A stretch of DNA of 45,968 nt from Nitrospira sp. (GTDB lineage Bacteria > Nitrospirota > Nitrospiria > Nitrospirales > Nitrospiraceae), in contig JARFXP010000012.1 of assembly GCA_029194675.1 (NCBI GenBank), positions 1 to 45,968 on the forward strand, written 5' to 3'. Shown here piece after piece: positions 32,724 through 40,287 of the stretch (positions are counted from its first letter, which is position 1; each line of letters begins with the position of its first letter). Both the position numbers and the translations under genes were made by a program. Below the pieces are notes generated by a model. The model saw only the letters and a program-made list of their open reading frames with translations. It was not told the DNA's origin and did no database searches.

Positions 32724-32831
32724 TTATACTCCTGATCGTGCGACGAGAAACCAGACCAGGAAGCTGGCCAGTGCTACTAACAGTCCTGCGAATGCGATCG
32801 AGTCAATTTTATTTCTGGTTTGTGTTGTCAT
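32724..32831 (-). CDS. 35-residue single-pass membrane microprotein, copy 2
   Basis: Starts MTTQTRNKIDSIAF, then one hydrophobic helix (GLLVALASFLVWFLV). It has the same length as the copy at 4085-4192 and about 70% identity, with many silent codon differences. The AAAGAAAG ribosome site is at good spacing. The upstream 90 bases are also similar between the two copies (CACGTGAGGGA and the CATGGCACC block). Function unknown. Confidence 0.75.
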   Translation of the reverse strand: MTTQTRNKIDSIAFAGLLVALASFLVWFLVARSGV

Positions 32832-32966
32832 TGTGTTCTTTCTTTTGATGCGCACGTGAGGGATTAGGATGAGCGACCCTACACCTCATGGCACCGTCCG
32901 CGGTGCCTAGATCAGCTCAACGGACAGTAGAACTTTGTCCGTGCATGCTACGCGCCTCCCGGATGA

Positions 32967-32988
32967 GAGTCTGGTCACAATTGCTCAC
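32967..32988 (+). repeat. GTCTGTTCACAATTGCTCA repeat, copy 3
   Basis: GAGTCTGGTCACAATTGCTCAC, about 136 bases upstream of microprotein copy 2 and just downstream of the NuoI-like gene. The spacing to the next start resembles copy 1. Confidence 0.5.
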
Positions 32989-33017
32989 TGATGAGATGCG
33001 CAGCCTACACAGTTGAG

Positions 33018-33632
33018 TCAATGCGCTAGAGCTGTACCAGCTCCAGCCTGCGAGAGCGCATGGTCTTCCTTGGCTCGTTGCCCAGGAAACCCGACATTGA
33101 AGAGCGCCAGATTGGGATGTTGAAACTCAAGGCGTTTCTCTCTGTTCGGGAAGGATCGATCCCCGATCGCCAGCAACTGCTGCTTATTGAGCAATAACTC
33201 GCGCTTGTCGTAGACGGCCCATTCATATTCCCGGGTCATGGCGAGTGCGTCAACTGGGCAAGCCTGGACGCACATCCCACAAAAAAGGCACCGAGTCATG
33301 TCCATAGAATATTCCTTGGCATATCGTTTGACAGGCTCGCCCGGCACTTCGTCGCTCACAACTGTGATCACACGAGAAGGACAAGCTGCCTCGCAGAGAT
33401 CACAGCCTACGCACTTATCGGTCCCATCGTCATAGCGCAGCAAGGCCAACATGCCCCGATAGTTGTCTGGCAAGACCCGTTTCTCGTGGGGATACTGGAG
33501 AGTTATCGGCTTGTAATGAATGAGATGGCTCATGGTGGACTTCATTCCTACAGCAATCTCATAGAAGGTGATCAGCTTGATCCACTCTTTGAATCCCCGA
33601 TAGTGCCCTGTCAATCTCTCTCTGAGCTTCAT
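33018..33632 (-). CDS. nuoI: NuoI-like 2[4Fe-4S] ferredoxin subunit
   Basis: A 204-residue protein resembling NADH-quinone oxidoreductase subunit I. An N-terminal amphipathic part (MKLRERLTGHYRGFKEWIKL) is followed by two complete cluster motifs, CVGCDLCEAACP and CLFCGMCVQACP, each binding a [4Fe-4S] cluster. The start is chosen by family resemblance; the frame is open to 33689. It lies apart from any other Nuo gene, so it may serve as an electron-transfer partner for the nearby PorAB or as a spare complex I subunit. This role is inference. Confidence 0.9.
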   Translation of the reverse strand: MKLRERLTGHYRGFKEWIKLITFYEIAVGMKSTMSHLIHYKPITLQYPHEKRVLPDNYRGMLALLRYDDGTDKCVGCDLCEAACPSRVITVVSDEVPGEPVKRYAKEYSMDMTRCLFCGMCVQACPVDALAMTREYEWAVYDKRELLLNKQQLLAIGDRSFPNREKRLEFQHPNLALFNVGFPGQRAKEDHALSQAGAGTALAH

Positions 33633-33707
33633 ATGTATTCTTTCTTGGACCTGGTGCGCTGTCCGCCAGGCTCTCTCTGACATGTCCACGCTCTTTCGTC
33701 CGCAAGA

Positions 33708-34247
33708 CTAGTGCGATGAGCTGTTTTCGCTCCTCCATATCATGGCCGGGGGAGCAGTTCGGCGCGAGAGATACACCGCGACAATCAGGACCACCACGAC
33801 CAGCACATTCGCCCCAAGGTCCATGAGATAGCGGTTGAATATGAGATCGGTCAGTTCGCCCATGTACGACACTTGAGCCCCGGTTGTCAGGATACGCCGC
33901 GTTGAGGCAATCACGCAGATATATAAGAAGGGTTCCAGGGTAATCACTTTAGTTTTGAGAAAATTAATGGTGGTCCTGAACAACTCCAAGAGAATGATCA
34001 CCAGCAAGAGATCATGCACCAGCCCGAGGACAGCAAGAACCGGGTCTTCTCCCACCGCCACCGCAAACACGTACCACGCACGGAGAAAGAGCACCATGCT
34101 GACCACCAGGAAGCTCAGTCCGGTCGTGAAGTATCCAAACCCGTCAAGGGCTTCCATCATGCCGATGGTCTTGTCACTCAGGATCCCTTGGAAAAAAGAC
34201 CATCGGTTGGTCTGGTTATGTCTACCCAGTTCGACAACTTTCTCCAT
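33708..34247 (-). CDS. psiE: PsiE-family membrane protein
   Basis: A 179-residue inner-membrane protein with about four hydrophobic segments (FGYFTTGLSFLVVSMVLFL, LAVLGLVHDLLLVIILLELF, EPFLYICVIASTRRIL, ANVLVVVVLIVAVYLS). The LRTT..K..TLEPFL region is typical of the phosphate-starvation-inducible PsiE family. The ribosome site TGAGGAG is strong. PsiE is also a member of transmissible stress-tolerance loci in other bacteria. It lies 75 bases upstream of nuoI on the same strand. Confidence 0.88.
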   Translation of the reverse strand: MEKVVELGRHNQTNRWSFFQGILSDKTIGMMEALDGFGYFTTGLSFLVVSMVLFLRAWYVFAVAVGEDPVLAVLGLVHDLLLVIILLELFRTTINFLKTKVITLEPFLYICVIASTRRILTTGAQVSYMGELTDLIFNRYLMDLGANVLVVVVLIVAVYLSRRTAPPAMIWRSENSSSH

Positions 34248-34363
34248 GATTTCTCCTCACGTACTACGCATATCCTCATCTTCACCCATCAGGTGCGCCG
34301 CCCTATGCTGGGCAAACAGGCCACAGAGTTGCATCCCACCTTGTCTGCTGTCTGATGGTGCAA

Positions 34364-34462
34364 TCAATACCGTCTATCTTCCTGCTCCTCTGGGATCGAG
34401 GCCCAAATCGTGATGCCCCACAAGAGCACGACAATCGCAAGTAAACTGTAAATCTGATACAT
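34364..34462 (-). CDS. 32-residue single-pass membrane microprotein
   Basis: Reads MYQIYSLLAIVVLLWGITIWASIPEE and ends with a charged QEDRRY tail. A near-perfect ribosome site AAAAGGAGGTGA lies seven bases before the ATG, strong support for translation despite the size. One membrane helix, N-terminus probably in the periplasm. Upstream of psiE on the same strand. Function unknown; size and topology resemble small subunits of membrane complexes. Confidence 0.7.
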   Translation of the reverse strand: MYQIYSLLAIVVLLWGITIWASIPEEQEDRRY

Positions 34463-34594
34463 GTTTCTCACCTCCTTTTCAGTGCCACTTCGAGTGTGCT
34501 CATTCACCTCAACCCGCTCTTCGCCTCAGTCTCCTGAATCCAAGCAGGGCCAGGAATCCACTGTCGGCCTTTGTGAATCTGCCGTGAGCGGCAT

Positions 34595-34897
34595 TCAGAA
34601 TTTCGGTGCCGCTCGCATCGTTTTTCTCACCTCCTCTTCACCCGCACAGCTTTGTTCAGCCAGCATGCGTTGCCCGGCACTGGCAAATGCAGGAATTCTG
34701 GCCACGCAAGCTTTGAACGTATCCTCCGCAGCACCCGATGCCGTGACGGTAAGCTCTGCGATCGGAGCGAATCCCACGGCTTTGTCTACAAGCAGATCTG
34801 CCGCCTGAACCGGTTGAGTCGATTGTATCGACAATGCGGCGAACAGCACGATGGTCAAGGCGACAACTCCAGATTTGGTAATAGTTGAGATTCTCAT
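34595..34897 (-). CDS. Secreted hypothetical protein with a cysteine pair
   Basis: A 100-residue protein with a signal peptide (MRISTITKSGVVALTIVLFAALSIQSTQPVQAA). The mature part has TFKACVARIPAFASAGQRMLAEQSCAGEEE, where two cysteines about 22 residues apart could pair in a helical hairpin. The start has GAGGAGG upstream. Element copy 5 lies about 195 bases upstream. No family recognised. Confidence 0.7.
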   Translation of the reverse strand: MRISTITKSGVVALTIVLFAALSIQSTQPVQAADLLVDKAVGFAPIAELTVTASGAAEDTFKACVARIPAFASAGQRMLAEQSCAGEEEVRKTMRAAPKF

Positions 34898-35091
34898 GGT
34901 GACAACCTCCTCGTACGTGTTAGGGGTCTCTGCTCGGACGTCCCAGGGCTGACCCACGTGATGGAGTGCATGTGATCCATAACAGTGCATACCTACTGAA
35001 TGGACCTAGATGAATGAGCACAGGAGACACGAAATCCGTGGAATTCGGTATTCGCACAGCGCACCTCTTGATTCGATGAGACTCGGTATTC

Positions 35092-35167
35092 GAAGCTGCT
35101 GCTGGAGACTGAGGAATCAGACGCGCCGGAGGGATGGTAAATGCGCGAGAGATAGGACAGTCGACGT
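35092..35167 (+). repeat. Six-copy upstream element, copy 5
   Basis: Begins GAAGCTGCTGCTGGAGACTG and ends GATAGGACAGTCGACG. Together with the inverted copy 6 it flanks a 255-base AT-rich divergent promoter region. Similarity to copy 1 extends past the core. Confidence 0.83.
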
Positions 35168-35422
35168 CGTTCTTAACGTCATGACATCACCCTACAAGCC
35201 ATGACTACTGCTGTCAATGCTTGGAATTCACACATGCGCTGCAACACTCTGTTTCTATGGAACTATATTTATTATTCGGACGAGCATTCCCCGGTGAGTG
35301 GACCGGAGACATCAGACATCTGTTGATTCCGTTTCACCGACGCAGCGATTGCCCAATTTTTTTCAGGTCTGCATCATAGTGCTTGACTCTCACGCCGATA
35401 GCGCCCAAGGTGATATGCAGCT

Positions 35423-35494
35423 CCGGTGACTGTCCTATCTCTTACGCTTCCTACTTCTTCTCAGCGTGACCGATTCCTCAGCCTCCGCCGCTCC
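35423..35494 (-). repeat. Six-copy upstream element, copy 6 (inverted)
   Basis: On the minus strand it begins GGAGCGGCGGAGGCTGAGGA and ends GATAGGACAGTCAC. It is inverted relative to the other five copies, and the gene it precedes (the BON protein) is also inverted, so its orientation towards the gene is conserved. Confidence 0.82.
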
Positions 35495-35659
35495 GATGCC
35501 GCAATTCTTTGAACGGCTATGAACGCCAATTGGCCGAAGGGAAGGAATGGCAGTTCCGAACTCCATGCGGGCCAAAAAGAGATGGTTTGGCTGGAAGAAT
35601 GCCTTTCACGAACAATGACTAATGATCCAAGGTCTCTCTTGGATGAAGGAGAAGCGCTC

Positions 35660-36061
35660 ATGAACACACGGATTGCTCTGATCGTATGCGCGACGTTGGT
35701 CATCGTTGGATTAGTCTTGACAGGATTGGCGAACGGGCTCGGCAATGCGAACGAGCCTACCTCCCTCAATGATGCCTGGCTCACCACAAAGACCAAGATT
35801 GCCCTGTTTACTGATGCTCGAGTGATGGGAAGAGAGATCAACGTCGAAAGTGCACAGGGTTTAGTGATGATCCGGGGCAACGTGAGTTCTGATGAGACAA
35901 AGCAGACGGTGGAAGGTATCGCCAACGGAATCAATGGAGTCAAGTCGGTGAAGAACGACTTGCAAGTGGTGCGACCATCTCAGCGTGAGGTGATCAACGA
36001 CAAACACGAGGCGGGTATCATTCGGGACCAGAATGAACCGTGCCAAGACCGGTCCGACTGA
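35660..36061 (+). CDS. BON-domain envelope protein (OsmY-like)
   Basis: A 133-residue protein with an N-terminal membrane or signal helix (MNTRIALIVCATLVIVGLVLTG) followed by one BON domain (DAWLTTKTKIALFTDARVMG, then VNVESAQGLVMIRGNVSS and ANGINGVKSVKNDLQVV). BON domains bind phospholipid surfaces; OsmY is a known osmotic-stress periplasmic example. The start is fixed by AAGGAG. Element copy 6 lies about 165 bases upstream. Confidence 0.88.
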   Translation: MNTRIALIVCATLVIVGLVLTGLANGLGNANEPTSLNDAWLTTKTKIALFTDARVMGREINVESAQGLVMIRGNVSSDETKQTVEGIANGINGVKSVKNDLQVVRPSQREVINDKHEAGIIRDQNEPCQDRSD

Positions 36062-36167
36062 AGAACTCGCGTAGTGAGACCCGGGACGCAAAGGAGAGCA
36101 CTGTGAAGCGCCTAGCTCGAGTCACCCTATGCTTGTGTTTATTAGATGATACACGGAAGGAGACATC

Positions 36168-36257
36168 ATGGATACAAACTTGCTGACATTTGCAGGCGTG
36201 ATTCTTGGGTTGGTAATTACAGCGGTCGTCATCTACAAGAAAGGTCAGCAGCCGTAA
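36168..36257 (+). CDS. 29-residue single-pass membrane microprotein
   Basis: Reads MDTNLLTFAGVILGLVITAV and ends VIYKKGQQP. A perfect ribosome site AAGGAG is placed six bases before the ATG. One hydrophobic helix with a positive C-terminal tail suggests the C-terminus is in the cytoplasm. It follows the BON gene by 106 bases, a gap which also holds a GTG-started 26-codon frame (36102) with a good AAAGGAG site that is probably a decayed or leader ORF. Confidence 0.65.
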   Translation: MDTNLLTFAGVILGLVITAVVIYKKGQQP

Positions 36258-36397
36258 GATGTCTCTCAGTCAGAAGTTCGCTACGTTCCGTCCTGTGCAT
36301 TGAATGGGGGTCTTGCCCCAAGGCTACAGCACCCGCGCACATCTTGCCGGTGAGTTCTGGAAGGCCACCGTTGACACTTGTGAGAAAGGCGGTGTCT

Positions 36398-36586
36398 ATG
36401 TCGGGGTCCTGCACTCCATTCTCTCCGTTACGCCATGAGATCCATGGGTTCATCCGTTCCTGTGAAACGATCCTTTCCTCTCCGGTTCTCGGAGGCAATA
36501 CGCCGTTGTCTCCTGAAGAGAGAAAAATCGTTCGGTATTACTCAGAGGAACTGAAAGCCTACCTCCTCGAATCGCAGATACACTGA
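36398..36586 (+). CDS. 62-residue hypothetical protein
   Basis: Start MSGSCTPFSPLRHEIHGFIRS with AAAGGCGG upstream. Helical and soluble, ending PLSPEERKIVRYYSEELKAYL, which looks like a compact helical domain. Same strand as the BON gene and microprotein. The longer frame to 36146 is not protein-like. No family known. The region 36587-36852 holds nothing I can support. Confidence 0.5.
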   Translation: MSGSCTPFSPLRHEIHGFIRSCETILSSPVLGGNTPLSPEERKIVRYYSEELKAYLLESQIH

Positions 36587-36852
36587 GCGCTGAGTCGTTG
36601 ATTCAGTAGGCGTCGAGCGGAGGCCAGGTTCTGTCTGAATGTCTGCAAAGCATGGTCGAAGTTAGTGTCACGAGTGAAGTATTTCGAACGCGAAGCGCCA
36701 GGCGAAACTATCTGCTCGTCGTCAGAAACTCGGGGGTCAGGCTGCTTTTTGATGGTATCCTTGGATACCAATGAGGGGCATGCCGGGATAACAATCGGTT
36801 GGGGGGGGAAGCTTCTGGTGTCAGGACAAGCCAAAATAGAAAGAGGTAACGC

Positions 36853-37420
36853 TCACGTCTCCGCTGCCTGCGGCGCATTCCCTTCGCTGCGGTTGTTGGC
36901 CAAGACATACGCCTTTCGCTTCTCACCCACCGCCTTCTTTACCAGTTCCACCGTATCTCGCCGCATCTCTGGAAGCTCTTCCACAATCTTCGTGTACGGT
37001 TCTGCTCGTTTCTTAGCGCCTTCATAGGACATCTTGAGTGGCGTGAGGAGACGAAGGACGGTGAATGGCGCTATGAAGCGCTCCTCCATTCGGTAATGCT
37101 GGTCTCCCAATGCCGGCATTGTACGACCAGTGATTGTAGACATGCGCGACGCCATGACTCTCTAAGACCTTGCGATAGTCAGGACCCAGCAAGCCTGCAT
37201 TCCTGATCTCGACCGCATAGCGAAAATCCTTGGGGAGTTGGCTGAAGAAGGCATCCAGTCGCGAGCAGAATTCTTCGCTGGACATCCCGTGCCGTTGAAA
37301 CTCGAAGAGAAAGGGGCCGGTGCGCGGTTCAAATTTTTCCTCCCGATAGGGAGTCAGCATGAGCTCGTTGAAGAGTTTTGCGTTAAAAGATCGCGGGCTG
37401 AGCTGGCTTGTGTCTCATAG
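36853..37420 (-). pseudogene. DUF72 (YecE-like) gene, frameshifted and truncated
   Basis: Two overlapping frames together spell a DUF72 protein. The upstream frame gives FNAKLFNELMLTPYREE, GPFLFEFQRHGMSSEEF and AVEIRNAGLLGPDY to HVYNHWS; the downstream frame continues TMPALGDQHYRMEERF, LLTPLKMSYEGA and VLANNRSEGNAP. One frameshift near 37128 separates them, the N-terminal third is absent and the end is short. A second, smaller DUF72 remnant lies at about 43090-43260. Confidence 0.85.
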
Positions 37421-37467
37421 GGGGCTACTTCGCTCAATCCCGGTTCACGCGCCAAATCCCGAGACGA

Positions 37468-37869
37468 TTACCCTCGGTGCTTTTTGAGATAGGCCGCTGG
37501 CGGCATGATGGTGACACCGTTGATGGTCTGCCCATAGAAGCGACCAAACGCCTTGAAATCTCCGCTTAGCAAATGGGTCGCACGGACACTGATCGCCGCC
37601 CAGAGAATGGGACGGTCGTTCTCTGGGAGTTTCGCCAAGATCGACAGCTCTCCCTGTGGCGGCAAGACCGACACCACCTCGACGGAGCGACACAACTGTT
37701 CTAACTCTGCCTGTTGCTGCCCTGATGAGAGATTCCGCTTCGCCTCCTCCAGGGCATATGCCGACGTTACCAACTGCGTACGCGGCAGTGTAAATAACGT
37801 GCGAAGAGGAGTCTCGACACGGTAGGCCGCAGAGAACAGGACGTTGGCATCAAGAAAGACCCGGTCCAC
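37468..37869 (-). CDS. PIN-domain toxin (VapC-like)
   Basis: A 133-residue PIN-fold ribonuclease candidate. The first acidic residue is in RVFLDANVLFSAA, the central Glu in YALEEAKRNL, and the later Asp pair in LPENDRPILWAA and LLSGDFKAFG, consistent with a metal-binding active site. It starts three bases after the stop of the AbrB-type gene upstream, the usual antitoxin-first operon. In such systems the toxin cleaves tRNA or rRNA when the antitoxin is lost, which would help to keep the element. Confidence 0.85.
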   Translation of the reverse strand: MDRVFLDANVLFSAAYRVETPLRTLFTLPRTQLVTSAYALEEAKRNLSSGQQQAELEQLCRSVEVVSVLPPQGELSILAKLPENDRPILWAAISVRATHLLSGDFKAFGRFYGQTINGVTIMPPAAYLKKHRG

Positions 37870-37872
37870 GGA

Positions 37873-38169
37873 CTAGGAACGAACCGGCTTGTAGTGAGGA
37901 ATCTTTCGAACGTCGAGGCCCATCTTCCGAACGGCCTCTTTGGCCCGCGCGTAGTCCTTCGGACCGACTGCATTGGAGAGAAGAAACTCCGCCTGCCGTT
38001 CCGGGGTATACATCTCGAGGGGAAATGCGGCAGCCGGTCGAATCAGAACGCCTTCGGCCCGTTCCTCGGCAATCACGAGCGACCCCTCCGTGATACCAAA
38101 ACGGCGCCGCAGCAAGGCCGGAATCACCACAGCCCCTCGTTTGCCGACCTTGCTCGTTTCTGCGGGCAT
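37873..38169 (-). CDS. AbrB/MazE-type antitoxin
   Basis: A 98-residue protein with an N-terminal swapped-hairpin AbrB domain (SKVGKRGAVVIPALLRRRFGITEGSLVIAEE) for DNA binding, and a C-terminal helical part that would wrap the toxin (PERQAEFLLSNAVGPKDYARAKEAV). The ribosome site is GGAGG. It precedes the PIN toxin directly. A perfect palindrome (38195-38207) upstream is its likely operator. Confidence 0.85.
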   Translation of the reverse strand: MPAETSKVGKRGAVVIPALLRRRFGITEGSLVIAEERAEGVLIRPAAAFPLEMYTPERQAEFLLSNAVGPKDYARAKEAVRKMGLDVRKIPHYKPVRS

Positions 38170-38194
38170 GACGCCTCCACCATACGTGAGATAA

Positions 38195-38207
38195 TCAGAC
38201 TGTCTGA
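38195..38207. promoter_or_regulatory. Candidate antitoxin operator palindrome
   Basis: TCAGACTGTCTGA, a perfect 6-bp inverted repeat around one base, 26 bases upstream of the antitoxin start. The position fits autorepression, the usual regulation of such operons. Confidence 0.5.
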
Positions 38208-38348
38208 ATGTCAGGCAGGATTAAGTGTAGCCCCGTTACGGAGGAAAAGCAAGCGCCCGTGGCGCCGTCGGCCTGAACCGGCTTCGGGGTCGATGTTGCG
38301 CGTCAGTCGGCCACGGGGTGCTCCGTTAAGCGTCATTGCCAGCCCCAC

Positions 38349-39332
38349 TCATCGTTCACGATCTTTCCCTCGCCCCCGTTCAGGTTCCGGAGTCCGGCCT
38401 CGTCCTTCCAGATAGCGCACGAGATCCACAGCCAATTGTCGGTCCTCTCCTCGCTCGGATCGTGCAAGCGTTTTCAGGACCTGCTCGTAATGATGCATGA
38501 CCTCCCGCTGTTTCCGTGGCATGTGGGTGACTCGTTTCTGGCGATCGAGCCGCTTCGCTTGTGTGGTCCGATCATGCAGATGCCGCACCGTCCACCGTTC
38601 GTGCGTCGTACGATGAACCCGGCTCGTCGTGGTGGCCTCTATGCCATGTTCTCGTAAGGCCTCCGCAAACCCTTCACGCCAGCGTTGAAGATCGGCCTTC
38701 CTTGGATTGAGCCGAATCCCATCGAGGCCTGCGGCTTTCACCGTCAGATGCACATGTGGATGTGGAGACGGGTGCGGGTCCGGATCGGTCTCAAACGTGT
38801 GGAGGACCATCGCGTACTGAAACCCTGAGAACTCCCGCATCGCAAAATCACGCGCCGCCCGTTGGACAGATAGCGGATCAGTCTGTGTCGGCATGGAGAG
38901 GACGAGATGAAAGGCATCGCGCATCGTCGAGTCCGCGAGGATCGGTGTCCCCCCATCGCGCCATTCAGCTTTCAGATCGGCCACCGCCTCTTTTCCCTGA
39001 ATCACCTGACCGTCTTGATCCTCGATGTCGAGTTGGCCATCGCGCGAAATGTAGGTGAGGTTGTTCGAGATGCCCTTCATCCCTTTCGGCGCCCTGACGA
39101 GTTTCACCACGACTTGCGGTGCACGACGGACCATGGCTTGTAATTTCCGCCGCACATAGGTCGCACGAGCCTGTGGCGTGCTGAGCCGTCCGCCGGTACT
39201 CACAGCCTTGGCTGAGCCAAGAGAAATGCGCGCGCTGCGACGCGGCCGTGGCAAGGTCTCCGTTGAGATGTTGAAGAGCCGACTCCCCCACTCATCCAGC
39301 TGCCGGTCGATCTGGCTGATCACAGGACTCAT
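38349..39332 (-). CDS. Relaxase / mobilization nuclease
   Basis: A 327-residue relaxase that would nick the transfer origin and lead the strand into a recipient. The histidine triad is seen as PHPHVHLTVKA near residue 205, preceded by HLVLSMPTQTDP and FQYAMVLHTFETDPDPHPSPH. The C-terminal part is basic and helical (TTQAKRLDRQKRVTHMPRKQ). The nucleophilic tyrosine cannot be assigned with certainty; SNNLTYISRDG near 96 is a candidate. Its ATG overlaps the MobC stop as ATGA, so the two are translationally coupled. No coupling protein or secretion genes are present, so transfer needs a helper. Confidence 0.88.
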   Translation of the reverse strand: MSPVISQIDRQLDEWGSRLFNISTETLPRPRRSARISLGSAKAVSTGGRLSTPQARATYVRRKLQAMVRRAPQVVVKLVRAPKGMKGISNNLTYISRDGQLDIEDQDGQVIQGKEAVADLKAEWRDGGTPILADSTMRDAFHLVLSMPTQTDPLSVQRAARDFAMREFSGFQYAMVLHTFETDPDPHPSPHPHVHLTVKAAGLDGIRLNPRKADLQRWREGFAEALREHGIEATTTSRVHRTTHERWTVRHLHDRTTQAKRLDRQKRVTHMPRKQREVMHHYEQVLKTLARSERGEDRQLAVDLVRYLEGRGRTPEPERGRGKDRER

Positions 39333-39886
39333 TGGAGCTGCCACCGCGCGACACTTCCACGCAAGACATCGGAGACCTTATCGGTATGGGCCCGGATCAC
39401 GCGAGAGAGTTCGGTGATGACTTCGACTCGAAACGCGGCCCGGTTCTGAGGCGCGGTGTTCAAGACTTTCGCAATCTGGTTAAGGTTCCGCCCCAAGGCA
39501 AGCAGCTGTTGATTTGATCGGGTCAGGGCGGCGAGTTCCGGCTGCCCTACATGGGGATCCCCAGTCAATTTGGTGCGGATCATCGCGACCACCCAGGCTG
39601 TCGGCTGATAACCCTCGTGCCGGGCACAGGTGCGCAGCGCGGCGAGTTCGGAGGGCGTCACATTCAGTTTCATGCGGGCGGTGGCTCGCTCTCTTCGCCG
39701 GGTGACGCGTAGCCGAGGCGGAGCAGACGGTGTCGCGTGCCCGTCGAGGGCCTGCCGTAAGACCTGCCGAAGGGCATGGCTCGGGGTGACGCCCTGCTGC
39801 TGACACCAAGCTTGCCAGGCCACTTTCAGCTCCCCCAGATCCACCGTAATGGTCGTGGTCCGTCTTTCGGATGAGGCAATAGGCAT
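39329..39886 (-). CDS. MobC-like relaxosome accessory protein
   Basis: A 185-residue protein with an N-terminal ribbon-helix-helix-like part (TTTITVDLGELKVAWQAWCQQQG) and a MobC-type C-terminal part (LALGRNLNQIAKVLNTA, followed by a helical tail). MobC proteins bind near oriT and help to open the DNA for the relaxase. It sits directly upstream of the relaxase with ATGA overlap. No good ribosome site is visible before the ATG. Confidence 0.82.
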   Translation of the reverse strand: MPIASSERRTTTITVDLGELKVAWQAWCQQQGVTPSHALRQVLRQALDGHATPSAPPRLRVTRRRERATARMKLNVTPSELAALRTCARHEGYQPTAWVVAMIRTKLTGDPHVGQPELAALTRSNQQLLALGRNLNQIAKVLNTAPQNRAAFRVEVITELSRVIRAHTDKVSDVLRGSVARWQLQ

Positions 39887-40233
39887 GGGGAGGGAGCATA
39901 CAACAAAGTCACAATGTAAGACAACTGGGGCTCAAGGCCATATCCTGCAAAATAAAAAAAGAAAGAAAAGAAAGAATAAGAAAGAAGATACAGATTTAGA
40001 CCAACCCACCACCCACACGCGTCATGCCTCACCGCCCCAGGGAGGCATCAGCCGCGTCTCCGCAATACGTCGCACACGGATCCGCCCTGCCGCCGATGTT
40101 CGATCCATCGGCTCGTCCTCCCCAACGGAGAACGGGGCCGGAGACGCGAAGAAAAGAACAAGAGAGGAGAGAGGGGAGCCCTCCCCCCACCCCCATCCCG
40201 AGGACGCAGGTCGGGAGAGTTCTGGTCGGTAAG

Positions 40234-40269
40234 GGGGCATGATCTGATGATCTAATTACATCATGCCCC
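40234..40269. other. Candidate oriT hairpin
   Basis: GGGGCATGAT (40234-40243) and ATCATGCCCC (40260-40269) form a perfect 10-bp inverted repeat around a 16-base loop which itself contains TGATG/CATCA. It lies in the 400-base gene-poor region upstream of mobC, which also has a polypurine run (39951-39990). The position next to mob genes suggests oriT; the nick site is not identified. Confidence 0.45.
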
Positions 40270-40287
40270 GTGAACCGATCGAGGAGA

